Shown piece by piece: positions 1 through 7,099 of a DNA stretch of 14,447 bases. The stretch's first letter is position 1, and each line of letters starts with the position of its first letter. The DNA comes from Hymenopellis radicata (taxonomy: Eukaryota; Basidiomycota; Agaricomycetes; Agaricales; Physalacriaceae), in assembly GCA_015501595.1 (NCBI GenBank), contig JADNRX010001106.1:1-14447 (forward strand), written 5' to 3'. Made by a program: the position numbers and the translations under genes. Under the pieces are notes generated by a model, which saw only the letters and a list, made by a program, of their open reading frames with translations, was not told the DNA's origin and searched no databases.

Positions 1-294
1 ACATTGTCGTCCACATGCAGCGTAGGAGCGGGAACGGCAGCCCTCGAGTAGCGTCGCAGAAGATCCTCCGTCCAATCCTCCAGGGGATCGCTGGAGCTTG
101 GGGCGTCGGGTATCCTCGATGTCCCATCCACTGCGCGCTCATGATCACTTTCTCCCGCAACAATAAAATCTGCAACTTTGAGGGTAGGCGCTTTGGAACG
201 GATGAAGCCACTAACCTGGCAGTTCGTTCTCTTCTTCTTCGTCCTCTTCTTCTTCGTCCTCTACCTGCGCCTCCACATCCAGAAACCTCTCCAT
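1..294 (-). CDS. Spt5-like acidic protein, N-terminal exons (partial, runs off left edge)
   Basis: A reverse-strand ATG at 294-292 opens MERFLDVEAQVEDEEEEDEE, followed by more acidic residues. The first exon (294-216) ends in phase 1. A 46-nt intron at 215-170 has donor GTTAGT and acceptor TTGCAG. Splicing restores an open frame to base 1, giving DFIVAGESDH and later LEDWTEDLLRRYSRAA. An acidic run after 'FLDVEAQV', then 'DFIV' and an 'LLRRY' stretch, recalls the N-terminus of Spt5-like elongation-factor paralogues that are numerous in agaricomycetes; the NGN and KOW domains would lie beyond the left edge. The acidic run is encoded by an imperfect 18-bp repeat (CTTCTTCTTCGTCCT type on the + strand). 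The exon join is well supported by frame; the family name is from memory. A fragment resembling the C-terminus of the same family lies at 6761-7054. Confidence 0.6.
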
Positions 295-504
295 AGTCTG
301 TTGAACGGTGAATACCAATAACGTTAACACGAGGTTACGCACCATGGTTGGCTTTACAGCAATATAACTAGAATGGTGAGCACGTTAGCGCCCGAACGAC
401 ACGATGTGAAGACAAGAACAATCTCATTGAAATGTGATATGGATCGCCTCCCTCCCCATCCGTTTTCCACAATCCAGCTTTGGTACATTAATAGAATTCT
501 GACG
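295..504. other. Upstream region of the Spt5-like gene, no gene seen
   Basis: No convincing reading frame lies here. It would hold the promoter and 5' leader of the reverse-strand gene starting at 294, but I see no clear TATA box or other site that I would defend. Confidence 0.4.
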
Positions 505-600
505 TACCTGAAAGCATGAAGCAAGGGAGAAAACCGTGGGAATTGATTGCCTGTTTAATCAGTACCCCCCCGAATCAGCTCGTCCGAGCCGCTCGGACGA
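505..600 (+). repeat. Diverged copy of the segment at 10815-10915
   Basis: The stretch containing GGGAGAAAACCGTGGGA, then AATCAGTACCC, then a GTCCGAG/CTCGGAC hairpin matches 10830-10914 in order and spacing, with about three quarters of bases identical by eye. In the 10785 copy the same DNA reads as an open frame after a MSRRSSRKSS start; here that frame is interrupted by stops, so this is a decayed copy lacking its head. Confidence 0.6.
581..599. repeat. Perfect inverted repeat, 8-bp arms with a 3-base loop
   Basis: CGTCCGAG at 581-588 and its reverse complement CTCGGACG at 592-599 flank CCG. A hairpin of the same stem core with a different loop (TTC) occurs at 10898-10914 inside the related repeat. 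Preservation of the stem while the loop and flanks diverge is notable, but two copies are too few to prove selection. Confidence 0.6.
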
Positions 601-641
601 CCCATTTTGGGCCACTTTATGACGGGCAAGGAAATACTTTC

Positions 642-1317
642 TCACGCCTTCTGCCCTTGCTTCTTACCATCATGTCCAAGGTCTGCACAGTCGCGATAAC
701 GGTGAGCGTCTTCGATTTTCAGTACAGCATTTCCCACCAGGCTTGCAGATTCTCTACCGTGAATGGCCGCCACTTCGCAGGAAAACGACGGGCTTGGATT
801 GAGTAGGCGCCGTTTGTTGCCCACGGGATACACTGCTCAAAACGCTTGGCTGCCTGCTCGCTCGTCGTCGTCCACTTAACCGAACTCTCTTCCCAAAAAG
901 TCTGCTCCGTTGGTCTTTTCCCGATCCAATTTGGTCTTCGTTGAATAGATACTGAGCTGCGATTCCAATCCTCTATGGCCATCCACACCATTCTGCCTTT
1001 ATATAGCCGCTACCGTTGTATTTACACCGCTTCCACTCGTACCATTGTTATTACCTGTCTGCCAATTCTATCTGTATATTCGTCGGGCTATCGGGTGCCT
1101 ACACCTCTTTATCAACCGGGATTAGCGTCAGCCGGGCCTCAGCATCCTTTATCCTTTCGGCAGCAATGTAACTTGTTCCTATAGCCTCCACAACTGATAC
1201 GCGTCCTTCCTGGGCAGTACACTTGTTCTGAATCGATGAGGAGAGCAACTTGCGTTCGAGAAGAAATTCAAAAACTTTGGTAGTCCAACGGCCGTGGGGT
1301 TCGAACTGCCCGATCAT
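642..1317 (-). pseudogene. Uncharacterised agaricomycete family (IEDW...WRPFTVENLQAWWEML), frameshifted remnant
   Basis: Three collinear reverse-strand pieces look like one protein. At 1317-1099, after a possible acceptor (ATGAGTAG), comes GRWTTKVFEFLLERKLLSSS through AERIKDAEARLTLIP. Around 1068-975 another frame gives WYEWKRCKYNGSGYIKAEW. At 977-720 a third frame gives IEDWNRSSVSIQRRPNWIGK, then RFEQCIPWATNGAYSIQARR and WRPFTVENLQAWWEMLY. One-base shifts break the frame between WCGWP and IEDW, and again after WWEMLY, where the next frame continues as KIEDAHRYRDCADLGHD up to a GTAAGA donor at 667. I recall aromatic-rich proteins of this type as an uncharacterised, multi-copy family in mushroom genomes; no function is known to me. 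At least two frameshifts without a plausible intron argue for a pseudogene. Confidence 0.55.
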
Positions 1318-1497
1318 CTACTCATGTCTTACTTCTTGCTATGGCTCCAAGATGAGCTGTCGCTTGCGATGGATTATCAAGAGGCGGCGGCGATGAGCGA
1401 TGTCCGGGGTTGCGATGCGTGGTGCATCGGCGGGATGGAAAATGCATGTTCCAGCCGCTCTGATGCATGTTATGGATATTCAACAACAGCATGATCA

Positions 1498-1908
1498 TCA
1501 CAACGCAATTATTACACAGCGACAGCAGATGTAGCTAGCGACTTCAAGAGATGACGAAGTCAACAAGTCTCCCCGCAGGTATTGGACAGAAGACAAACCT
1601 TGAGAAGCAGAGCCCACACCCCCCACAATCATCCCGCATACACTGCAAAAGATAATGAACGTGATTTGGGCTTTGTAACCCTCCGCGTCTTCGATGTCTA
1701 CGACATGGGATACATAGTCCATGTCGGTAATGTATGGAGTGAGCGCCGGAAGATGTTCTTGGGCAGTAATCAGTCTTGCACTGAACGTGAGGCCGTTGCT
1801 CCTAAACGCGACGAGAAGCGGCCGCGGGTCTGAAGTGGCTATATTATACATGTAACGTCGACGGCGCTTGAATCCTATAAGAATGTCAATGATTCTGACT
1901 ACAAGCAC
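1498..1908 (-). CDS. Unassigned open frame, 136 codons
   Basis: The frame opens at a GTG (1908); the first in-frame ATG follows at about codon 20, just after an RRRR run. The stretch LPALTPYITDMDYVSHVVDI and the following EDAEGYKAQITFIIF have protein-like composition. After that the sequence could instead be spliced at an acceptor TTTTGCAG near 1650. I recognise no domain. It lies upstream of, and on the same strand as, the remnant at 642-1317, so it could be another broken exon of that family, but no motif links them. It may be chance. Confidence 0.25.
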   Translation of the reverse strand: MLVVRIIDILIGFKRRRRYMYNIATSDPRPLLVAFRSNGLTFSARLITAQEHLPALTPYITDMDYVSHVVDIEDAEGYKAQITFIIFCSVCGMIVGGVGSASQGLSSVQYLRGDLLTSSSLEVASYICCRCVIIAL

Positions 1909-2230
1909 GACAATGTGAGACGAACCGTAGCGTGTTCGGAGAGTGGGATGGCAATAAAGATGTCCGCAGTGACCCTAACTACTGCGAGGTCCCCGAAATC
2001 ACGGCAAAGAAAAGGGACATGGTTTAAACAAATATTTGGTGGCGCGATGGGTGGCTTTGAGGAACTGAGGCGGCTGTGAGGAACTGAGGCTGAGGTTCAC
2101 CTTTTATAACACGTATAATGACCCTTTGTCTTCTCTTTACTCCGGCGTGCCTTCAGTTAACTGTATCAAACCTTTGAGTTCCCCATATAGAACACAAACA
2201 GGAATGTCATGCTAACCTGAGTGTCCAATC
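1909..2230. other. No gene seen; short 19-bp-period duplication at 2058-2090
   Basis: TGAGGAACTGAGGC occurs at 2058-2071 and again at 2077-2090. Nothing else is supported in this stretch. Confidence 0.4.
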
Positions 2231-2464
2231 ATGATTGATTCTAAATCTCGGAAGTCATCTCAGCTAACCATCGGCGACAGAAATGGTGTAAGACAAGGCT
2301 GTCAGGGAACACATCCGCAGCCGTTGCCGTTTCCTTCAAAGCTTTTCTTAATCGCCAGACGTCTGCCGACGGAGTGTCCGTTTTGCGGCGAGTTCCTGGT
2401 AGACGGCGTCGTTAGAAATCGTCTCATAGGCCAGCTCATCGCTGAGCTGAGGCCCACTCGATAG
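2231..2464 (+). pseudogene. C-terminal fragment of a RING-finger protein
   Basis: The last 29 codons read ECPFCGEFLVDGVVRNRL then IGQLIAELRPTR and a TAG stop at 2462-2464. They match the tail of the RING gene at 5691-6220 residue for residue in pattern: RLP..CP.CG.....GVV.N......LAELR.T. The CPFC pair supplies the last two zinc ligands of a C3HC4 RING. The upstream part keeps only hints of the CGHTYCxxC core: TGT CAG GGA ACA CAT aligns with TGT GGA CAC ACT, but the next cysteines are lost in frame. No first CxxC is visible. A truncated, decayed copy is the best reading. Just after the stop, at about 2516, duplicated segment A begins. Confidence 0.6.
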
Positions 2465-2515
2465 ATACACTTACGGCCGTAAATATATGCGAATGACTTC
2501 GATTGAACCTTACAC

Positions 2516-3393
2516 CTCTCTTAGAATCAGCGAAACGAGGAAGATACTGTCTAACACATGAAAAAATGAGAAGAGAACGTCGCGACACCGTTGGGCCACC
2601 ATGTTCCGATGAAGAGCCTATGAAAGATCCTGAGAACATAGGATATTGCACAAAGGCTCTTCTTGGTTAGGTGGAGGAAGGTCCCTTGGTTAGGACGTGA
2701 ATTCGGGAGGATCGCAATGTGACCAACTGGCCTCTCAAGCACGTCGCGATGGCGCTATGTACCGGCACCATATGGGGTATTGTACAAAGGCTCTTCTTGG
2801 TTAGGCGCTGTGGCCATCGCACGGGAAACTAATTTCATCCTGATCAGCGAGTTCCAGCACCTATCTTTTATGCCACTCAACGCGTCCTCCATAGTAAGTA
2901 TGTCGCCACTTTGGTTGCTTTCTCCACGTCTCACTCGTGTCATAGCTTGCTTTCTCCAATAAGAACGCAACTCCGCCCGAAGGATATTCTGCCCATCATC
3001 CCGTTCCCACATTCCAAAGTCTCTATGACAGATTAACTCTCTCGCTCCAAGAGCTAGCATCTATTGATGGAGCTCTCCCCTCACCCAGACGCGGTAATGC
3101 ACAACCGAATAGCGCATTGCAACGGCGAAGCGCTGCATCAATTTTTCTTTGAGGGGATTCGCACGCTCGAGCAGCGACTAGAAACGCAATGTCTTGACTT
3201 GACCGCTGAACAACGCGCCCATAAAGAAGCTAGAGACGCCCTGACCGCCGCCACAGCTCAGCTTGCTCAGGCTGAAGAGAGTGTCAGAGTTATGCGAGCG
3301 AACTCGTCGGATCTAGAACGGGCGCTTGCTGATGCACGAGCCTACTCGTCGCAGTTAGAAGAGCGGCTCAAACAGGCGGCAGGAGCGGACGGG
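2516..3393 (+). repeat. Inverted repeat copy A (partner 7220-7947)
   Basis: From CTCTCTTAGAATCAG to AGCGGACGGG this segment matches the reverse complement of 7220-7947 at roughly 90-95% identity by eye, apart from an extra 134-bp block (2644-2777) and small indels. It contains the front and middle of a coiled-coil gene plus about 450 bp upstream of it. Near 2892 copy A carries a consensus splice donor GTAAGT that a small deletion removed from copy B. Confidence 0.9.
2644..2777. repeat. 134-bp extra block in copy A bounded by a 28-bp direct repeat
   Basis: TATTGCACAAAGGCTCTTCT with its continuation TGGTTAGG at 2644-2671 recurs at 2778-2805 with one mismatch. Copy B has the motif only once and passes directly from it into GCGCTGTGGCC. 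The block is therefore an insertion or tandem duplication that arose in copy A, or a deletion between direct repeats in copy B. A third, partial CTTGGTTAGG lies at 2684-2693. Confidence 0.75.
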
Positions 3394-3501
3394 AGATCGC
3401 TGCCCCAATTGGCTAAGCAACCACACAACCAAAAACAAATCAACGCTCTTTTCACGCTCTCACAATCTCACGTGTGGACGCGCTCGACGCGCCTTTGTTG
3501 A
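2962..3501 (+). pseudogene. Coiled-coil protein gene, copy A (frameshifted, truncated)
   Basis: An upstream frame reads EGYSAHHPVPTFQSLYDRLT then LSLQELASID. A 4-base insertion (GGAG near 3068-3071, absent from copy B) then shifts the frame. The following frame (3064-3501) reads HNRIAHCNGEALHQFFFEGI, then a long alpha-helical heptad region: RTLEQRLETQCLDLTAEQRA, later LAQAEESVRVMRANSSDLER and AYSSQLEERLKQAA. No catalytic motif is seen; the coil suggests oligomerisation or scaffold use. Similarity to copy B stops at about 3393, and the last 36 codons to the stop at 3501 are unrelated, so the C-terminus was replaced. Coiled coils followed by RING domains are common in this group of fungi and RING fragments lie nearby, but no coil-RING fusion is intact here. 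Confidence 0.6.
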
Positions 3502-3828
3502 TTGGCGCTAGGGTATATCGGGCGTCCTGAAGAATTCGGTGAGCCCAGAAATCACCCGGGCTACGTGCGTGCTGGGGCTTGCTCCGAACCTAGAACAAGC
3601 AGTGCCAAGTTACAGTGTTTGTCCGTATTATTCTCTCCCTGCTTTCGACCACCATCACTACGTATCAAAATTGTGGCGGATGGCCATGGATTTTGTCGCG
3701 TGTAGCTACGTTGGTCGTTTAGGCCGCATAAATGACGTGTCTCCGCGGTCAACGCTTTTGAGGTTGTCGTCGTTGTCGAGGCGGGGAATTGCTTGTGGAA
3801 CCGCAGTAAGCGGTCAAGTGCTGGATAA
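3502..3828. other. No gene seen
   Basis: Short open frames occur on both strands but none shows a recognisable domain, splice pattern or homologue elsewhere in the window. The missing upstream blades of the WD40 fragment starting at 3829 are not recognisable here. Confidence 0.35.
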
Positions 3829-4510
3829 TTAGACGTTACATCTCTGCGGCGCCTGGAAAGGTACACTCGACTGCATACTGCGTTCCTTCAGCAATACGGC
3901 TCCAGAACTCTATCGCATTTTTTCGAAGAGGGGACGAAATTGGTAGTAGGGACAGCCGCTGGTAAGGCCCAGGTCTTCAACGTCAAATCTGGAACCTGCC
4001 TGCAGGAGTTGAGAATTGATGGCCATCGACGAGCTGAAACGGTGGCGGTGAGTGTCTTGACCGGGTATCATTCGGCCTGACACTCGATGCCGCAGATTGG
4101 GAGCGACGAACAGTCTACTTTGATTGCCGTAGCAACCTCGGATCCTATCGCTCTCAACGTTCTCAAGATTTACCAACTAACATCTGGCCCTACTTGCCGT
4201 CGTTGGTATATTTTTGCAATTATCGCCGCCGTATTAGTAATACTAGCGACGAGTCAGGTATGTTTTGGGATTCATCCTTCCATCGAGTACGTTGATCATC
4301 AGACGAAAACAGCTTTACCGTAGCGGTGCAACAGCAAGTTCTCCTCACGACGAGCCTTCAACCTTCCTCGACCCCACCTATAGTCAAAGTGCTCTGGTCA
4401 TCCAATATGACCCTGCACTTGATCAGTACAACTTGGAGGATACCGATAACGATGGGGACGAACGGGATGATGCCAACGGCGAGCCTTCAACCTTCTTCGA
4501 CTTTTACTAG
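3829..4510 (+). CDS. WD40-like protein with C-terminal membrane helix and acidic tail (5'-truncated)
   Basis: Exon 3829-4047 encodes a degenerate WD40 blade: FFEEGTKLVVGTAAGKAQVF then NVKSGTCLQELRIDGHR. A 48-nt intron (4048-4095; GTGAGT donor, CCTGAC branch, GCCGCAG acceptor) joins in phase 0 to exon 4096-4257, which ends the blade (LIAVATSD, LNVLKIYQL) and then gives one hydrophobic helix, WYIFAIIAAVLVILA, preceded by RR. A GTATGT donor at 4258 begins a second intron. Acceptors at 4302 and 4312 are both in phase: the first gives a 6-residue tail, the second an acidic tail to the stop at 4510 containing a 43-residue repeat. The block parallels 13433-13900 with the intron at the same place. 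Degenerate WD40 proteins with a C-terminal membrane helix are, as I recall, a large agaricomycete family. Upstream blades and a start codon are missing, so it is probably a fragment. Confidence 0.6.
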
Positions 4511-4606
4511 TCAAAGTGTTCCATTCGTCGTCCACGACCCTGCACTTGTTCAGTCCAACTCGGAGGGCAGCGATAATGATAAGGACGAGCGGGATGACGA
4601 CGACGT
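4351..4606 (+). repeat. Two-copy 129-bp tandem repeat encoding an acidic 43-residue unit
   Basis: The motif GAGCCTTCAACCTTC starts at 4352 and at 4481, a period of 129 bp, exactly 43 codons. Unit 1 reads EPSTFLDPTYSQSALVIQYD then PALDQYNLEDTDNDGDERDD. Unit 2 reads EPSTFFDF, then after a net 2-base deletion continues in another frame as SQSVPFVVHDPALVQSNSEG and SDNDKDERDDDD. The shared EPSTF, SQS, DPAL and DN.DERDD positions show that the repeat arose as protein-coding sequence. Confidence 0.8.
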
Positions 4607-4771
4607 AGATAATGGTAAATGTCTTCCCAAACTTGGATCCGACCTCCTCACGCAGTCACAGAAACACGATCGACAGGTTCGTCGCTGGTGCATTTTTTTG
4701 CCTGCGTTGCCCGGCTGTTGACGGGATGCCCTGTTCTTGACTATCCGGCACTCATGGACGGGCAAATTTAA
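4511..4771 (+). pseudogene. Possible shifted continuation of the acidic-repeat gene
   Basis: After the 2-base deletion in repeat unit 2 the second frame runs through DERDDDDVDN. A possible 41-nt intron (4615-4655; GTAAATG donor, CACGCAG acceptor) would join to an open stretch giving VTETRSTGSSLVHFFACVAR and LLTGCPVLDYP, with a TAA at 4769-4771. Alternatively, unspliced VRRWCIF resembles the RRWYIF at the start of the membrane helix at 4198-4215, which could mean a duplicated last exon. Both readings are inferences from frame and splice signals alone. Confidence 0.3.
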
Positions 4772-4849
4772 AGAGTGGTAGAGTTTTGGCTGCTACATGT
4801 ACTAGTTCGTCTAATACGGTCACGTGGCTCGAATAACACTTCAGACTGA

Positions 4850-5103
4850 CTGTCCGGGTCGTCGCGATCGACCGCTAAGAATGAAAGATCGCTCAACAGC
4901 CAATAGAGTATCGACCATGCGTTGTGCCATACGATAAGTTTTCTCTTTCACCTACGCCACTCCCACATCTTTCTACATAGATTCTTGTTCTTCCACGACG
5001 GATGTAGTACGCAGCTATTTTCGTAATCTTGGTCCTGCATCTCCAGAAACTCTCGTCAGTCCGGCTTGCCTTTCTTTCGGTGTCGTGATATTCCATCGTG
5101 ATC
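4850..5103 (+). repeat. Inverted repeat copy C (partner 10002-10250)
   Basis: CTGTCCGGGTCG through TGATATTCCATCGT matches the reverse complement of 10002-10250. The core, TTCACCTACGCCACTCCCAC onward for about 120 bases, is about 90% identical by eye, while the first 80 bases are more diverged. In the + sense it reads FTYATPTSFYIDSCSSTTDV then VRSYFRNLGPASP; the opposite strand is open too, so the coding sense is unsettled. Confidence 0.8.
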
Positions 5104-5520
5104 GTTTTTTCTAACAGTCCAGTGATATCCGCGCTCGGTCGGGTTAGCGGACTGTTCATCAGTGGGGTCGCCGCTGTCAGCGTCCGGTGCGATGTCAGTG
5201 GCGTTGGGGGTAGGTGAATCCACGTAGTCCGATGACATGAAGTGGGCGCCGTGTGTTCTGGTTGTTCAAGTATGGAGCGGGATTTACAATCGCAGGAATT
5301 CGAGCTGGCATCGAGTGTCTTGGTAGAGTGCTGACCTCGGACAAAGTAACGCGCGCAGCAGTTGATCTTCATCAATAACCTCTTCGGGGCCTTTAGCGTC
5401 AATAACGAAGTTTTCGGGGTCTTTTAAACCTAATATCATCAGACCGAGGCCATGTCGTTCGTATACAGTTCTTACTCTCTGATTATCGATGGCGAAGGTA
5501 TTATCTAGGATAGTCAACAC
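5056..5520 (-). CDS. Unassigned reading frame, probably a broken gene
   Basis: The frame opens at a GTG (5520), just upstream of a possible acceptor (TTGACTATCCTAG). It reads VRTVYERHGLGLMILGLKDP then ENFVIDAKGPEEVIDEDQLL and RALLCPRSALYQDTRC, to a TAA at 5284-5286. This has the alternation of a folded alpha/beta protein. After a 15-codon gap with stops, the same frame resumes as SSDYVDSPTPNATDIAPDAD, then GDPTDEQSANPTERG, a hydrophilic linker ending in a basic HRKKGKPD. An intron across the gap is possible (GTAAAT donor at 5286) but I find no good acceptor. I do not recognise the family. Its 3' end overlaps repeat C. Confidence 0.35.
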
Positions 5521-5656
5521 ACGTCAAGACTACAGCAAAGAATACCAGTAGCATCGCGCAGATCTAGAGTCGCGCCACCCGTCTTTCATCCCCTCGAGAA
5601 CAAAGGAACTCGCCTCGTGGCTCCGTCCTTTAAAGCCAGAAGGCTGGAGCCTTGTC

Positions 5657-5690
5657 TTTCACCGACCCATCACAGGACCATCATCGTCCA
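5657..5690 (+). promoter_or_regulatory. Conserved leader before the MSLRRSTRS start
   Basis: CTTTCACCGACCCATCA followed by CATCGTCCA directly before ATG at 5691 resembles the leaders before the ATGs at 7983 and 10785 (TTTCACCGATCCATCATTTG ... CTGCCCAACG). The same order and distance in three places suggests a shared 5' leader or promoter inherited by duplication. Confidence 0.45.
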
Positions 5691-6220
5691 ATGTCCCTCC
5701 GACGTTCAACTCGCAGCACTTTCTCTCTCCGTGACCGCAGCGTCAGTCCCTATGTTTTACTGGCCGAATGCTTTGACATCTTACGAGTCTTTCTTTCATC
5801 AAGCTCTCGTACGTCAATCGTGAATGCGAGCGAGCAGTAAGTTTCCTTCTTGCTCACTCCTTTCAATACACTCATCCCTAGGTTAGCTCCGAGCGGTCGT
5901 TTTACGAAAGCGCGCCGTCGAAAACTGGGGGCGCATTAAGCGGGCCGCTGTTTCCTTGGACTGTCCCATCTGCTTCGAGACCATTGTCTCTCCAAAAGAC
6001 GTGTGTCATCAATTATCCTCTCAGTGCTTCGCTCATGTTTCTTCAAGCGGAGATTGTGGACACACTTATTGCGCCCGCTGCGTGGAACAAATGAAAGACC
6101 AACAGCAACGAGCAACGACTCCCCGTCGGTTGCCCAGTGTGCGGGAAGTTGTTCGTTTTCGGCGTGGTGGACAACCACGTTGCCAAACAGGTTCTCGCCG
6201 AGCTACGTAGCACTCACTAG
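5691..6220 (+). pseudogene. C3HC4 RING-finger protein (putative E3 ubiquitin ligase), frameshifted
   Basis: The ATG at 5691 opens MSLRRSTRSTFSLRDRSVSP. Exon 1 probably ends at 5838 with donor GTAAGT and acceptor CCCTAG. The RING frame reads RAVENWGRIKRAAVSLDCPI, then CFETIVSPKDV, then GDCGHTYCARCVEQM, and after a shift VGCPVCGKLFVFGVV with stop TAG 6218-6220. Visible ligands are CPIC, C.H, C..C and CPVC, the C3HC4 set that binds two zinc ions and recruits an E2 enzyme. A 45-nt intron (GTGTCATC...CTTCAAG) can be removed between KDV and GDCGH, or read through in frame. Two breaks are seen: exon 1 does not join the RING frame in phase, and a 7-bp tandem duplication GCAACGA at 6105-6118 shifts the frame just before CPVC. 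The tail matches the fragment at 2231-2464. Confidence 0.65.
6105..6118 (+). repeat. 7-bp tandem duplication (GCAACGA)x2 inside the RING domain
   Basis: GCAACGA at 6105-6111 is repeated at 6112-6118. Counting one unit only, the frame runs from CVEQMKDQQQ into RLPVGCPVCG, matching RRLPTECPFCG in the fragment at 2231-2464. Slippage is the likely cause of the frameshift. Confidence 0.75.
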
Positions 6221-6760
6221 ACGGTCGCACTCATGGGACTTGTTCGTTAGAGTTTGTTACAATTAAGCAATAAGAGTCGTCTTTGTTTCATCCGATTGTG
6301 AATAGTAATTCAAGGTATAGGCAAGAGAATCGCTCGTGCATATGCGACCAGAAACGTTTGAGCATTTCCTTCTTATTCTCCGTTGTACGCGTGTCTTCGT
6401 TAGCGTTCGCTCTGAAAAAACTCGGGCGCTGCCACCTAAGACATTTCCGTTAGCTTGAGGACCGGCCACCACTACCGTCAAACTTACTTTCAGTGCCAAG
6501 TTTCCCCCTCCAATATGTGACCTTGTACTCGAAGCCCTTTTGAGCACATCGTACGGCCATGACGGGTTCTGAACATACAAGTTAGTGTAAAGGAATGGTC
6601 ATTGGCAGATAAAGCAGTGGTTATTTTGACGTCTGAGACGTCCGTTTTAACGGACCGCGTTTACGATTGCTCGACAGTCAAAGGTTGTTTGAGACGCAGC
6701 TCCCACTGTGTCCTAGGCGTACCGTCAACAAGACTGTAGAGATTTAGAAAGAGAAGGCAC
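6221..6760. other. No gene seen
   Basis: A reverse-strand open frame (6580-6263) contains HIGGGNLALKVSLTVVVAGP, but it has no domain I recognise and no homologue in the window. A small palindromic cluster lies at 6630-6655 (GACGTC twice, then TCCGTT/AACGGA arms). I cannot support a gene. Confidence 0.35.
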
Positions 6761-7054
6761 CTACTCAGGATCTATAACATAATCATAATCAACTGTCACC
6801 ATTCTCCGCGGATTGCTTCTCTGGTATGTCGTTATTTCCAGCTGCAGCATCAATCCACTGGGCGTTGACTGATGAATGAGCACGTCGCGAACAATAGCGG
6901 GGTATGTTCGAAATGGATGTCCTGGCTGCATGATAGTGGCTGGTAAACCCAACCACGGCGCTGGACCTGTACACATTCGTCTGGCAATATCATCCCGAGT
7001 CAATGCATCGACTTTCTCGGAATCGACCAAAACGATGGGGTTGCCTTTGATATA
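6761..7054 (-). CDS. Spt5-like/KOW-like C-terminal domain (3' exon, partial)
   Basis: After an acceptor TTGACCTGTTCTCCAG (ending at 7055) the frame reads YIKGNPIVLVDSEKVDALTR, then PWLGLPATIMQPGHPFRTYP, AIVRDVLIHQSTPSGLMLQL and RRMVTVDYDYVIDPE, stop at 6763-6761. A small beta domain of the form 'HP..TYPAIVRDV....SGL.LQ......VDYD.V' recalls the KOW-like C-terminus of agaricomycete Spt5-like paralogues (recalled, not searched). It lies directly downstream of coiled-coil copy B on the same strand, with a plausible 49-nt intron between (7103-7055; GTAAAG donor). However, the phases do not match (2 against 0), so either copy B carries another indel or the neighbours come from different genes. Confidence 0.5.
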   Translation of the reverse strand, partial: YIKGNPIVLVDSEKVDALTRDDIARRMCTGPAPWLGLPATIMQPGHPFRTYPAIVRDVLIHQSTPSGLMLQLEITTYQRSNPRRMVTVDYDYVIDPE

Positions 7055-7099
7055 CTGGAGAACAGGTCAACTCGAACAACTTTCCCGCTCGGTGAGTCT

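Noticed and set aside
15..296. Forward 93-codon frame with LLLRPLLLRPL
   Set aside because: It is the antisense reading of the acidic repeat in the spliced reverse-strand gene, which explains it fully.
2755..3060. Reverse-strand open frame with WRKQAMTRVRRGESNQSG
   Set aside because: It is antisense to duplicated segment A, and the corresponding strand of copy B is broken by several stops. The sense strand has better splice signals, so I treat it as a shadow, with some doubt.
4326..4721. Forward 131-codon frame across the acidic repeat
   Set aside because: Its first half is a shadow. Only the part after the 2-base deletion in unit 2 is the true repeat frame.
4893..5402. Longest uninterrupted reverse-strand frame in its area (169 codons)
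   Set aside because: It is Ser/Thr/Pro/Arg-biased, overlaps repeat C in a frame that is not conserved between C and C', and is out of frame with the better protein-like stretch at 5520-5284.
5617..5823. Forward frame beginning MAPSFKARRLEP
   Set aside because: It overlaps the MSLRRSTRS start in another frame. The latter has a conserved leader, homologous heads elsewhere and a GTAAGT donor.
6630..6655. Palindromes GACGTC and TCCGTT/AACGGA as a regulatory site
   Set aside because: They are short, have no gene nearby to regulate and no second copy; they are expected by chance at this length.
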